From Pseudomonas chlororaphis (GTDB lineage Bacteria > Pseudomonadota > Gammaproteobacteria > Pseudomonadales > Pseudomonadaceae): 64,000 nucleotides of DNA. A model generated the notes under the pieces. That model was not told where the DNA came from. It saw nothing but the letters and a program-made list of their open reading frames with translations, and did no database searches. Shown piece after piece: positions 34,361 through 42,127 of this stretch. A program made the position numbers and the translations under genes. The stretch covers positions 62,001 through 126,000 of the forward strand of contig NZ_MOAL01000005.1 of assembly GCF_003731765.1 (NCBI RefSeq), read 5' to 3'. Every line of letters begins with the position of its first letter. Position 1 is the first letter of the stretch.

Positions 34361-35518
34361 ATGAACATCACCACCTTTGCCAAACGCCTGTGCCTGCTTG
34401 TCCCGCTGATCATCACGCCCGCTGCCTGGGCGGTCGAAGCCATGCCGTCGCCACCGCAATTGGCCGCCAAGTCCTATGTGCTCATGGACGCCAGCAGCGG
34501 TAACGTGCTGGTGGAGAACAACGGTGACCAGCGCCTGCCACCGGCCAGCCTGACCAAGTTGATGACGGCTTACATCGCGACCCTGGAAATCCGTCGCGGC
34601 CAGATCGGCGAAAACGATCCGGTGACCGTCAGCGAGAACGCCTGGCGTACCGGTGGTTCGCGGATGTTCATCAAGGTGGGTTCGCAAGTTACCGTCAGCG
34701 ACCTGCTGCACGGGATCATCATTCAGTCGGGCAACGACGCCAGCGTAGCGGTGTCCGAGCACATCGCCGGCAGCGAAGACGCGTTCGCCGACATGATGAA
34801 CAAGACGGCCACCGACCTGGGCATGAGCAACAGTCACTTCATGAACCCGACCGGCCTGCCGAACCCGGAGCACTACTCGTCGGCCCACGACATGGCCGTG
34901 CTGGCTCGCGCGATCATCCACGAAGACCCGGCCCACTACGCGATCTACTCGCAGAAAGAGTTCTTCTGGAACGGCATCAAGCAGCCTAACCGCAACCTGC
35001 TGCTGTGGCGCGACAAGACCGTTGATGGCCTGAAAACCGGTCACACCGATGAAGCGGGCTACTGCATGGTGTCTTCGGCCGTGCGTGACGGCATGCGCTT
35101 GATCGCTGTGGTCTTCGGCACCAACAGCGAACAGGCTCGTGCTGCTGAAACCCAGAAGCTGCTGACCTACGGCTTCCGGTTCTTCGAAACCCAGACCTTC
35201 TATCAGAAGGGCACCGAACTGGCTCAAGCGCCGGTCTGGAAGGGCACCACCAACCAAGTCAAGGCCGGCCTGGCTCAAGACCTGACCATGACCCTGCCAA
35301 AAGGCCAGCTGAAAAAGCTCGCCGCCAGCATGACCATGAACCCGCAATTGGTTGCACCGATCGCCAAGGGTGACGTGATTGGTAAAGTCGAAGTCAAACT
35401 GGACGACAAGGTGGTGCACAGCGCCGACCTGATCGCTCTGGACGCGGTCGACGAAGGTGGTATCTTCCGCCGCATGTGGGATAGCATCCGTCTATTCTTC
35501 TACGGCTTGTTCAACTGA
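34361..35518 (+). CDS. dacA: D-alanyl-D-alanine carboxypeptidase (PBP5/6 type)
   Basis: A 385-residue periplasmic enzyme that trims the terminal D-alanine from pentapeptide stems and controls cross-linking. A signal peptide ends near residue 25. Active-site motifs are S63-L-T-K66, S123-G-N125 and K225-T-G227. Residues 280-365 form the beta-rich C-terminal domain, and the end (R-M-W-D-S-I-R-L-F-F-Y) is the amphipathic helix that anchors it to the outer face of the inner membrane. It has a long leader of 183 bases after rlpA. Confidence 0.97.
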   Translation: MNITTFAKRLCLLVPLIITPAAWAVEAMPSPPQLAAKSYVLMDASSGNVLVENNGDQRLPPASLTKLMTAYIATLEIRRGQIGENDPVTVSENAWRTGGSRMFIKVGSQVTVSDLLHGIIIQSGNDASVAVSEHIAGSEDAFADMMNKTATDLGMSNSHFMNPTGLPNPEHYSSAHDMAVLARAIIHEDPAHYAIYSQKEFFWNGIKQPNRNLLLWRDKTVDGLKTGHTDEAGYCMVSSAVRDGMRLIAVVFGTNSEQARAAETQKLLTYGFRFFETQTFYQKGTELAQAPVWKGTTNQVKAGLAQDLTMTLPKGQLKKLAASMTMNPQLVAPIAKGDVIGKVEVKLDDKVVHSADLIALDAVDEGGIFRRMWDSIRLFFYGLFN

Positions 35519-35532
35519 TATTGTCGACCTGC

Positions 35533-35565
35533 ATGGCCCTCGTTCTGAAGTAGAACGGGGGCCAT
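35533..35565 (+). terminator. 14-bp hairpin after dacA
   Basis: Arms 35533-35546 and 35552-35565 pair throughout, with one G-T wobble and a 5-base loop. It sits 15 bases after the dacA stop. No T-run follows, so it may act as a weak terminator or 3' stabiliser. A possible upstream ybeD start (35564) falls inside it, which argues for the ybeD start at 35600. Confidence 0.6.
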
Positions 35566-35599
35566 GTCCGTCGCCACGGCTTACGAGGCCGTTACTGCC

Positions 35600-35875
35600 A
35601 TGACAGACACTGACGTTAAGTCGCACAAGATTGAGTTCCCCGTCGATGACTACCCGATCAAGGTGATCGGCGACACGGGTGTCGGCTTCAAGGACACCGT
35701 TATCGAGATTCTTGCCAAGTACGCCACGCTGGACATCAAGTCCCTGGCCGAGCGCCAGAGCAGCAACGGCAAGTACACCACCGTACAACTGCACATTACG
35801 GCCACCGGCGAAGACCAACTGCGTGACATCAATAGTGCCCTGCGCGCTACCGGTGTCGTGCACATGGTGCTGTGA
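35600..35875 (+). CDS. ybeD: DUF493 protein YbeD
   Basis: A 91-residue alpha-beta protein with the ACT-like DUF493 fold. The start at 35600 (M-T-D-T-D-V-K) is chosen because conservation begins here and an upstream ATG at 35564 lies inside a hairpin. The blocks K-V-I-G-D-T-G-V-G-F, R-Q-S-S-N-G-K-Y-T-T-V-Q and N-S-A-L-R-A-T-G-V-V-H-M-V-L are typical. Its stop overlaps the start of lipB (TGATG), placing it in the lipoate operon. Function in lipoate metabolism is suspected only from context. Confidence 0.93.
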   Translation: MTDTDVKSHKIEFPVDDYPIKVIGDTGVGFKDTVIEILAKYATLDIKSLAERQSSNGKYTTVQLHITATGEDQLRDINSALRATGVVHMVL

Positions 35876-36522
35876 TGCCGCAAACGCTGGGCTTTCGCGA
35901 GCTGGGCCAGCAGGCTTACGAGCCGGTCTGGCAGGCCATGCAGCGTTTCACCAACGAACGCGGCAGCGACGCCCCGGATGAGGTGTGGCTGGTGCAGCAC
36001 CCTCCGGTCTTCACTCAAGGCCAGGCGGGCAAGGCGGAACACCTGCTGATCCCGGGCAACATTCCGGTGGTGCAGGCCGACCGTGGCGGCCAGGTGACCT
36101 ATCACGGTCCCGGGCAGTTGGTGGTCTACCTGTTGCTGGATGTCCGCCGCCTGGGCTTTGGCGTGCGCGAACTGGTCAGCCGCATGGAGCAGTGCCTGAT
36201 CGAGTTATTGGCCAGTTATGGCGTGAGCGCGGCGGCCAAGCCTGATGCCCCGGGTGTTTACGTCGACGGGGCAAAGATTGCCTCCTTGGGCCTGCGCATA
36301 CGTCGCGGCTGTTCCTTTCATGGCCTGGCCCTGAATGTGGACATGGACCTGGAGCCGTTTCGACGGATTAACCCCTGTGGCTACGCCGGCCTGGCGATGA
36401 CCCAGCTGCGCGAGCACACAGGGCCGATTGAATTTGCCGAGGTAAGTGCCCGGCTGCGTGCGCAGCTCGTCAAACACCTCGACTACGCTGAGCAGACGAC
36501 CCTAACGGGCGGAATCGACTGA
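35875..36522 (+). CDS. lipB: Octanoyl-[ACP]:protein N-octanoyltransferase
   Basis: A 215-residue enzyme that transfers octanoate from acyl carrier protein to the lipoyl domains of dehydrogenase complexes. Signatures are G-G-Q-V-T-Y-H-G-P-G-Q-L-V-V-Y and, near the end, the active-site cysteine in N-P-C-G-Y-A-G with lysine in G-A-K-I-A-S-L-G. The ATG at 35875 overlaps the ybeD stop, and lipA starts two bases after its own stop. Confidence 0.97.
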   Translation: MPQTLGFRELGQQAYEPVWQAMQRFTNERGSDAPDEVWLVQHPPVFTQGQAGKAEHLLIPGNIPVVQADRGGQVTYHGPGQLVVYLLLDVRRLGFGVRELVSRMEQCLIELLASYGVSAAAKPDAPGVYVDGAKIASLGLRIRRGCSFHGLALNVDMDLEPFRRINPCGYAGLAMTQLREHTGPIEFAEVSARLRAQLVKHLDYAEQTTLTGGID

Positions 36523-36523
36523 T

Positions 36524-37546
36524 ATGACTACTGCGCAAGACGCTGTGCAAACCATGATCCCGACGCTGGATGTTACCGAGCGCCCGGCCCCACGTGCCAA
36601 GGTTGAGGCCGGCGTCAAGCTGCGCGGCGCCGAGAAGGTTGCGCGTATTCCGGTGAAGATCATTCCGACCACCGAACTGCCGAAGAAGCCCGACTGGATT
36701 CGTGTGCGCATCCCGGTGTCTCCGGAAGTCGATCGCATCAAGCAACTGCTGCGCAAGCACAAGCTGCACAGTGTGTGCGAAGAGGCATCCTGCCCGAACC
36801 TGGGGGAATGCTTCTCCGGTGGCACCGCGACCTTCATGATCATGGGTGACATCTGCACTCGTCGCTGCCCGTTCTGCGATGTGGGCCATGGCCGTCCGAA
36901 ACCCCTGGACGTCAATGAGCCGGAAAGCCTGGCGATCGCCATCGCTGACCTGCGCCTGAAGTACGTGGTGATCACCTCGGTGGACCGTGACGATTTGCGT
37001 GACGGCGGTGCCCAGCACTTTGCCGACTGCATCCGCGAAATCCGCAAGTTGTCGCCGAACGTACAGCTCGAGACTCTGGTTCCCGATTACCGCGGCCGTA
37101 TGGACGTGGCTCTGGAAATCACTGCCGCCGAGCCGCCGGATGTGTTTAACCACAACCTGGAAACCGTACCGCGCCTGTACAAGGCCGCGCGTCCGGGTTC
37201 GGACTATCAGTGGTCCCTGACCCTGCTGCAGAAATTCAAGCAGATGGTGCCCCACGTTCCGACCAAATCCGGCCTGATGCTGGGCCTGGGCGAAACCGAC
37301 GAGGAAGTCATCGAAGTCATGAAGCGCATGCGCGAACACGACATCGACATGCTGACCCTCGGCCAGTACCTGCAACCGTCCCGCAGCCACTTGCCGGTGC
37401 AGCGTTTTGTGCACCCGGATACCTTCGCCTGGTTCGCCGAAGAAGGTTACAAAATGGGCTTCAAAAACGTGGCTTCCGGCCCGCTGGTACGTTCCTCGTA
37501 CCACGCCGATGAGCAAGCGAAGCTGGCGAAAAGCCTGCTGTCCTGA
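36524..37546 (+). CDS. lipA: Lipoyl synthase
   Basis: A 340-residue radical-SAM enzyme that inserts two sulfurs at C6 and C8 of protein-bound octanoate. The auxiliary cluster cysteines are in V-C-E-E-A-S-C-P-N-L-G-E-C, and the radical-SAM cluster is C-T-R-R-C-P-F-C-D. The C-terminal R-S-S-Y-H-A-D-E block carries the auxiliary serine ligand. It is coupled to lipB. The strong terminator at 37554-37582 closes the operon. Confidence 0.98.
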   Translation: MTTAQDAVQTMIPTLDVTERPAPRAKVEAGVKLRGAEKVARIPVKIIPTTELPKKPDWIRVRIPVSPEVDRIKQLLRKHKLHSVCEEASCPNLGECFSGGTATFMIMGDICTRRCPFCDVGHGRPKPLDVNEPESLAIAIADLRLKYVVITSVDRDDLRDGGAQHFADCIREIRKLSPNVQLETLVPDYRGRMDVALEITAAEPPDVFNHNLETVPRLYKAARPGSDYQWSLTLLQKFKQMVPHVPTKSGLMLGLGETDEEVIEVMKRMREHDIDMLTLGQYLQPSRSHLPVQRFVHPDTFAWFAEEGYKMGFKNVASGPLVRSSYHADEQAKLAKSLLS

Positions 37547-37553
37547 TGTCGAT

Positions 37554-37582
37554 CGCCCGCAAGGCTTTATGCCTTGCGGGCG
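37554..37582 (+). terminator. Rho-independent terminator of lipA operon
   Basis: Perfect 11-bp arms (37554-37564 and 37572-37582) with a 7-base loop, followed by TTTCT, eight bases after the lipA stop. Confidence 0.85.
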
Positions 37583-37708
37583 TTTCTCATGACCTTTCTT
37601 CCCGTCCTTTCAGCGCATTCCTGCAGCGCTGCTGGCTGTCCAGCCTCTTCTGTTTAACCTCGTTCCTGTCTACTGTGCATGCTTGAAACCACACAGGGAG
37701 AACCAAGG

Positions 37709-38656
37709 ATGACTGTCCAAACCACCGCTGCTCTTCATGGGCTGCTGCCCGTGCCGGCCTTGGCTGCTGAAGGCGTCATCGGCTTGATTGCACCCGCCGG
37801 CCCGGCCGCGCTCGACACTGAAAAGGCTGCGCAATGGATGCGCTCCCGAGGCTATCGCTTGCGGGTTTTTCCTGGCGTCAGCGAGCAGGCCGGGTACCTG
37901 GCCGGCAGTGATGACGTACGGCTCGATGATTTGCATGCGGCCTTTGCCGACCCGGAAGTCGCCACTATCTTGTGCCTGCGCGGCGGTTATGGCAGCCCGC
38001 GGTTACTGGATCGGATCGACTTTGACCTGCTGAAACGCAACCCCAAGCCGTTCGTGGGCTACAGCGACATCACGGCATTGCATGTGGCCATCAATCGCTA
38101 TGCAGGGTTTGTGACCTTCCACGGGCCCATGCTCAATGCAGATTTGCTCGGGGGTAAGCAAGCGCCGACCGAAGCGTCTTTTCTCAACATGCTCCGGGGG
38201 CAGGTGAAGGCCGGAAGCGTCCTGAGCCACCCCGTGGCCTACCCGTTGACCACCCTTGAGCCAGGAATTGCCCAGGGGCCGTTGGTAGGGGGCAACCTGT
38301 CGATGATTGCAGCGACGATGGGCACGCCTTACGAAATCGACACTGCGGGCGGCATTCTGTTTATTGAAGACGTCAACGAGCCGTTGTACCGCATTGATCG
38401 GTTGCTCACCCATCTGCGTCTGGCCGGCAAGCTTGAGCCGTTACGGGGTGTGTTGGTCGGGGATGTGGCCGGTGTGGAGGCGGAGGCGCTATTCCGGCTG
38501 CTCAAGCAGACCTTTGCCGGGTTGCAGATACCGGTGCTGGCCGGTTGGCGCAGTGGTCACTGTGATCCGAACCTGACCTTGCCCCTGGGCGCGTTGGTCA
38601 GGCTGGATGCCGGGGCCAAGGAGCTGACCTTGGTACAGGACGTGGTGGTTCGCTGA
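37709..38656 (+). CDS. ldcA: LD-carboxypeptidase
   Basis: A 315-residue S66 peptidase that removes D-alanine from the tetrapeptide in cytoplasmic murein recycling, upstream of Mpl in the same pathway. The nucleophile is S119 in V-G-Y-S-D-I-T-A-L. L-R-G-G-Y-G-S-P-R-L-L near 90-100 and the late E-D-V-N-E-P-L-Y-R-I-D-R block (Glu of the triad) are seen, then G-H-C-D-P-N-L-T-L-P-L-G with the histidine. The ATG at 37709 is chosen; there is no good ribosome binding site for 37679. It stands alone after the lipA terminator. Confidence 0.96.
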   Translation: MTVQTTAALHGLLPVPALAAEGVIGLIAPAGPAALDTEKAAQWMRSRGYRLRVFPGVSEQAGYLAGSDDVRLDDLHAAFADPEVATILCLRGGYGSPRLLDRIDFDLLKRNPKPFVGYSDITALHVAINRYAGFVTFHGPMLNADLLGGKQAPTEASFLNMLRGQVKAGSVLSHPVAYPLTTLEPGIAQGPLVGGNLSMIAATMGTPYEIDTAGGILFIEDVNEPLYRIDRLLTHLRLAGKLEPLRGVLVGDVAGVEAEALFRLLKQTFAGLQIPVLAGWRSGHCDPNLTLPLGALVRLDAGAKELTLVQDVVVR

Positions 38657-38668
38657 TGGCTCGCCTCT

Positions 38669-38692
38669 GCAGCGAGGGCGTACCCTCGCTGC
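38669..38692. terminator. 10-bp hairpin between convergent ldcA and transglycosylase gene
   Basis: Perfect arms (38669-38678, 38683-38692) around a 4-base loop. It is placed to end transcription from both directions, but the neighbouring bases are not T-rich. Confidence 0.55.
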
Positions 38693-38700
38693 AATGACGC

Positions 38701-40023
38701 TTAGCGGTTGCGCAGGCTTTCCAGGAGTTTGTGGGTCGGGTAGCCATCTGCCGGCCAGCCCTGGGATTGTTGGGCGCTGCGAATGGCCTTGCGGGTATTT
38801 GCGCCGATGATGCCGTCGGGGTTGCCGGCCTCGTAGCCATTGGCGTTGAGCAGGGTCTGCAAGTCGATCCGTTCGGAGCGGCTGAGGGGCAGGTCGTCTT
38901 TTGGCCAACTGCCATTGATCTGGCCGGAACCACTGAACCGCTCGGACAACAGGTTCACCGCCAGGGCGTAGGACGATGAGTTGTTGTACTTGAGCACTGC
39001 GCGGAAATTATCCAACAGCAGGAATGCCGGGCCGCGATAGCCCGCCGGCAACAGCAGGGTAGCCGACAGGTGCTCGGCGTCGGCGGGAACCTGTCGATCG
39101 TTGGGCAGTGTCAGGCCCAGGCGCATCCATTCCGCCACCGGCTTGCGGATCACGCCATCGGCCAGGGCGTAGTCGAAGCCGCTGGCCAGTTGCACCTCAA
39201 ATCCCCAGGGCTGGCCTTTTTGCCAGCCTGAGCTTTGCAGGTAATGGGCTGTCGAGGCCAGGGCATCGGCAGGGCTGTTCCAGATATCCCGTCGGCCGTC
39301 ACCGTCAAAGTCCACAGCGTGGGTGTTGTAGGTGGTGGGGATGAACTGGGTCTGGCCCATGGCGCCGGCCCAGGAACCGAGCATTTTCTCGGGCAGAATG
39401 TCGCCGTGCTGGAGGATCTGCAGGGCTGCGATCAGTTGGCTGTTGGCGAAGCCCGGGCGCCGGCCTTCGTAGGCGAGGGTGGCCAGGGAGCGAATCACCG
39501 ATTTGTTGCCCTGGAACTCGCCGAAATTGCTCTCCATTCCCCAGACCGCCACCAACGCTTGGCGATCAACGCCATAACGCTGCTCGATCCGTTGCAGGAT
39601 ATCGGCGTATTGATTGAGCAGGGCCTGGCCTTTACGCACGCGTACGGGCGACAGGGCACCGTCCAGGTACTCCCAGACCGGGCGACTGAACTCTGGCTGA
39701 CTGCGGTCGGCTTTGATCACTCCCATGTCCGGGGTAATGCCGGTGAATACGCGGTCGAACAGGTCGGCTTGAATGCCTGCATTCAGGGCTTCGACGCGAA
39801 AAGCGGCCTGCCACTCGGCGAAGGTCTGGGTCGGCTGGATATCCAGGTTGTCGACGTTGAGAGGGGCAACGGTGGCGGGAGCGACCAGGGGCGCGGCTTG
39901 AATGTTTGGCAAAGGCTGGGCATCTGCGGCGGTAGGCTTTTCCGCGCAGGCGACAAGCAGAATCAGGCTGGAGGCAGCAATCAGTTGGCGTAGGTGCCAA
40001 CGACGGGAAAGACAAAAGGGCAT
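38701..40023 (-). CDS. Lytic murein transglycosylase lipoprotein with peptidoglycan-binding domain
   Basis: A 440-residue protein with lipobox L-V-A-C26 after a basic, hydrophobic signal. Residues 65-355 are a MltB-type family 3 catalytic domain with the glutamate E164 in W-G-M-E-S-N-F-G. The segment G-A-M-G-Q-T-Q-F-I-P-T-T-Y and D-F-D-G-D-G-R-R-D-I-W match the family. Residues 375-440 are a PG-binding-1 domain with D-G-I-I-G-A-N-T-R-K-A-I-R. It is a second transglycosylase of the same family as the one at 32160 but differs in having a lipid anchor and a binding domain. The longer frame to 40227 is not used since the lipobox begins at 40023. Confidence 0.94.
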   Translation of the reverse strand: MPFCLSRRWHLRQLIAASSLILLVACAEKPTAADAQPLPNIQAAPLVAPATVAPLNVDNLDIQPTQTFAEWQAAFRVEALNAGIQADLFDRVFTGITPDMGVIKADRSQPEFSRPVWEYLDGALSPVRVRKGQALLNQYADILQRIEQRYGVDRQALVAVWGMESNFGEFQGNKSVIRSLATLAYEGRRPGFANSQLIAALQILQHGDILPEKMLGSWAGAMGQTQFIPTTYNTHAVDFDGDGRRDIWNSPADALASTAHYLQSSGWQKGQPWGFEVQLASGFDYALADGVIRKPVAEWMRLGLTLPNDRQVPADAEHLSATLLLPAGYRGPAFLLLDNFRAVLKYNNSSSYALAVNLLSERFSGSGQINGSWPKDDLPLSRSERIDLQTLLNANGYEAGNPDGIIGANTRKAIRSAQQSQGWPADGYPTHKLLESLRNR

Positions 40024-40084
40024 GCACAGGTCCAGAGAATACGAATCAGGTGCAGACCTTATCACGCCAATGGGGTTCTGGGCT

Positions 40085-40246
40085 TCAGGCGGCCAGAAAG
40101 TAAGAAGCCTCCCAGCTTTTAGACTGGAAGGCTTCGCGGCGGTAGCTGCCTTTGCCTTTGGCCGGTTGTTCCTGGCGGCTGCGGAACAAGGGCTGGGCAA
40201 TGATGGATTTGGCCTTGTTGGGGCCATGCTTGGATGGCTTGCTCAT
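40085..40246 (-). CDS. arfA: Alternative ribosome-rescue factor ArfA
   Basis: A 53-residue basic protein that recruits RF2 to ribosomes stalled on broken mRNA when tmRNA fails. The N-terminal basic region (H-G-P-N-K-A-K-S-I-I-A-Q-P-L-F-R-S-R) and the conserved G-K-G-S-Y-R-R-E-A-F followed by W-E-A-S-Y-F are clear. A hairpin inside the coding sequence (40104-40135) is the key regulatory feature of ArfA genes: it ends the message before the stop codon, so the truncated product is tagged by tmRNA and degraded unless tmRNA is lacking. The gene is too short for most ORF lists. Confidence 0.93.
   Translation of the reverse strand: MSKPSKHGPNKAKSIIAQPLFRSRQEQPAKGKGSYRREAFQSKSWEASYFLAA
40104..40135 (-). 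terminator. Intragenic terminator hairpin in arfA
   Basis: Arms 40104-40115 and 40124-40135 pair in 11 of 12 positions with an 8-base loop. On the minus strand the hairpin is followed by TTACTTTCT. It lies inside the arfA frame, before the stop codon, as in E. coli arfA, where it produces non-stop mRNA. Confidence 0.8.
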
Positions 40247-40355
40247 GCTGGTATCTCTCTATGGGGAGGGGAGTGCGGCGCAAATCATCGGCCAGACTGC
40301 GGTCGCTGTCCAGTCCCTTTTGGGGCCTGTCAGCAGTGGCAAGGGTGCGTCGGGA

Positions 40356-41393
40356 TTACTCGGCTGGCAAGGCCAGGCGCTGGCCTGCCATCAACAGCGA
40401 CAGGCGGCTCAGGCTGCTCCATGGCGAACCTGCGGCCTGCCCCTTGATCTGTGCATCAATACGCTGGGCATCGAGCAGCAGCAGGCCCCAACGCTGCGCC
40501 GAGTAGCGCTGCAGAGCCTTGCTCATTAGGGGTTTGCGTTTGTCCCAGACGGGTGGGCGGGCCTGGCTGAACACTTTGTCCAGTGGCACGCCCTGGCTGA
40601 ATTGCAAAGAGAGGTTGGCCAATAGGCGCAATTCCCGAGACAGGGCCCAGAGAATCACTGGCGGTTCGACGCCCTCACCGCGCAAGCCTTCGAGCATGCG
40701 CAGGGCATGGGCCGCCTCGCCATTGAGGATTGCGTCCACCAGGCCGAAGACATCGAAGCGCGCACTGTCGGCCACGGCGCCCTGCACCGTCTCGACGGTG
40801 ATCTGACCACCCTCGGCCATCAACTTGAGCTTTTCGATTTCCTGGGCGGCGGCCAGCAGGTTGCCTTCGACCCGGGCCGCAATCAGTTCCACCGCGTCCT
40901 GGCTGGCCGAGAGTCCGGCCTGGGACAGGCGTTGGCGAATCCACTGCGGCAGTTGGTTGGCGTCCACCGGCCAGATCTGCACGAACTGGGTTTGCGCGCC
41001 CTCGACCAGGGCCTTGCCCCATTTGGTCTTTTGCGCGCTGCCGTCGAGCTTGGGCAGACTGATCAGCAGCAAGGTGTCTTCGGCGGGGCGTGAACAGTAT
41101 TCGATCAGCGCCGCAGCGCCCTTGTCCCCGGGTTTGCCGGACGGCAGGCGCAGTTCCAGCAGGCGCTTTTCGGCGAACAGCGACATGCTGGCGCCGGCTT
41201 GCAGCAGCGTGCCCCAGTCGAAACTGGCGTCGGCGCTGAACACCTGGCGTTCGTCAAAGCCCTGCTGGCGAGCGGCAGTGCGGATGGCGTCGGCGGCTTC
41301 CTGACACAGCAACGGGTCGTCGCCGCTGATCACGTAGACCGGCGCGAGGTTACCTTGCAGGTGTTTGCTGATTTGGGCGGGGGCGAGTTTCAT
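40356..41393 (-). CDS. holA: DNA polymerase III delta subunit
   Basis: A 345-residue clamp-loader subunit that opens the beta sliding clamp. The N-terminal AAA-like domain shows V-Y-V-I-S-G-D-D-P-L-L near residue 20 and the L-L-E-L-R-L-P-S-G strand. The middle contains L-L-L-I-S-L-P-K-L-D, and the C-terminus the delta collar helices. The ATG at 41393 is used; the longer frame adds 12 non-family residues. It follows lptE by 39 bases, and both stand behind leuS in a conserved order. Confidence 0.95.
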   Translation of the reverse strand: MKLAPAQISKHLQGNLAPVYVISGDDPLLCQEAADAIRTAARQQGFDERQVFSADASFDWGTLLQAGASMSLFAEKRLLELRLPSGKPGDKGAAALIEYCSRPAEDTLLLISLPKLDGSAQKTKWGKALVEGAQTQFVQIWPVDANQLPQWIRQRLSQAGLSASQDAVELIAARVEGNLLAAAQEIEKLKLMAEGGQITVETVQGAVADSARFDVFGLVDAILNGEAAHALRMLEGLRGEGVEPPVILWALSRELRLLANLSLQFSQGVPLDKVFSQARPPVWDKRKPLMSKALQRYSAQRWGLLLLDAQRIDAQIKGQAAGSPWSSLSRLSLLMAGQRLALPAE

Positions 41394-41432
41394 AGAAGTT
41401 TGCGAGCGGGGCGCCTGGGCGCCCCACACGGC

Positions 41433-42038
41433 TTACTGATTCGGCAGTTGCATAGGCGACTGTTGCGGGGTTTCCGCTTCAGCCTTCTGTGCTGCTTCCA
41501 ATGCATCGGCTTCAGCTTTGGCTTTGGCTTGGGCAACTTGCTGCATTTCTTCCAGTTGTTGCGGGGTCAGCAGTTGCAGGCGCAGGATCATCCGTTGCAC
41601 TAGGTCACGACGCATTTCCTTGCGAGTTTCCGCCGATTCCTGGTCGGAGCCGGTGAGGTTGTTACCGTCGTGGAGATAGACTTTCTGCACTTGCAGTTTG
41701 TCTTGGAGCAGCAGCAGTTTGTCATGCGTGCTGATCTGGTAGGTGAGGATGCTGCTCAACTCATACTCGGCAGAGCGGCCGCCACTGGTGTAGCTCAGGC
41801 TGCGTCGAGACTCTTGCTCGCTGACCAGCGACAGCGTGTAGGGCGCGCCGGAGTGGACGCTGACACCGCTGTTTTGTAGGGCCTGGCGCAGTTGAGTCAC
41901 GGTGGCGCCGTAGGTGTCACGCGCCTTGAGGTCGAGTTCCTTGATCGTCAGATCAGAGTTGCCGGTGCCGCGCAGTTGAAAGCCGCACGCGCTCAGCATC
42001 ACGGCCAGGCCGATCACCAGCAGGTTACGTTTGATCAT
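41433..42038 (-). CDS. lptE: LPS-assembly lipoprotein LptE
   Basis: A 201-residue outer-membrane lipoprotein with lipobox L-S-A-C18. It plugs the LptD barrel and helps insert lipopolysaccharide. The family start is C-G-F-Q-L-R-G-T-G. The tail (about 165-201) is alanine-, lysine- and glutamate-rich and probably helical, longer than in E. coli. It lies between leuS and holA, the standard position of the gene once called rlpB. Confidence 0.95.
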   Translation of the reverse strand: MIKRNLLVIGLAVMLSACGFQLRGTGNSDLTIKELDLKARDTYGATVTQLRQALQNSGVSVHSGAPYTLSLVSEQESRRSLSYTSGGRSAEYELSSILTYQISTHDKLLLLQDKLQVQKVYLHDGNNLTGSDQESAETRKEMRRDLVQRMILRLQLLTPQQLEEMQQVAQAKAKAEADALEAAQKAEAETPQQSPMQLPNQ

Positions 42039-42127
42039 GTAATGCTCCCCTTGAAACCATGTGGGCCGACGTGGCGGCCCCGGAGGTTTTGTTCGGCGCC
42101 CGATCCCGGATCGGCCGCCTGATCCAA

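Noticed and set aside
35564..35599. Upstream start for ybeD at 35564
   Set aside because: That ATG lies inside the dacA hairpin, and family conservation begins at 35600.
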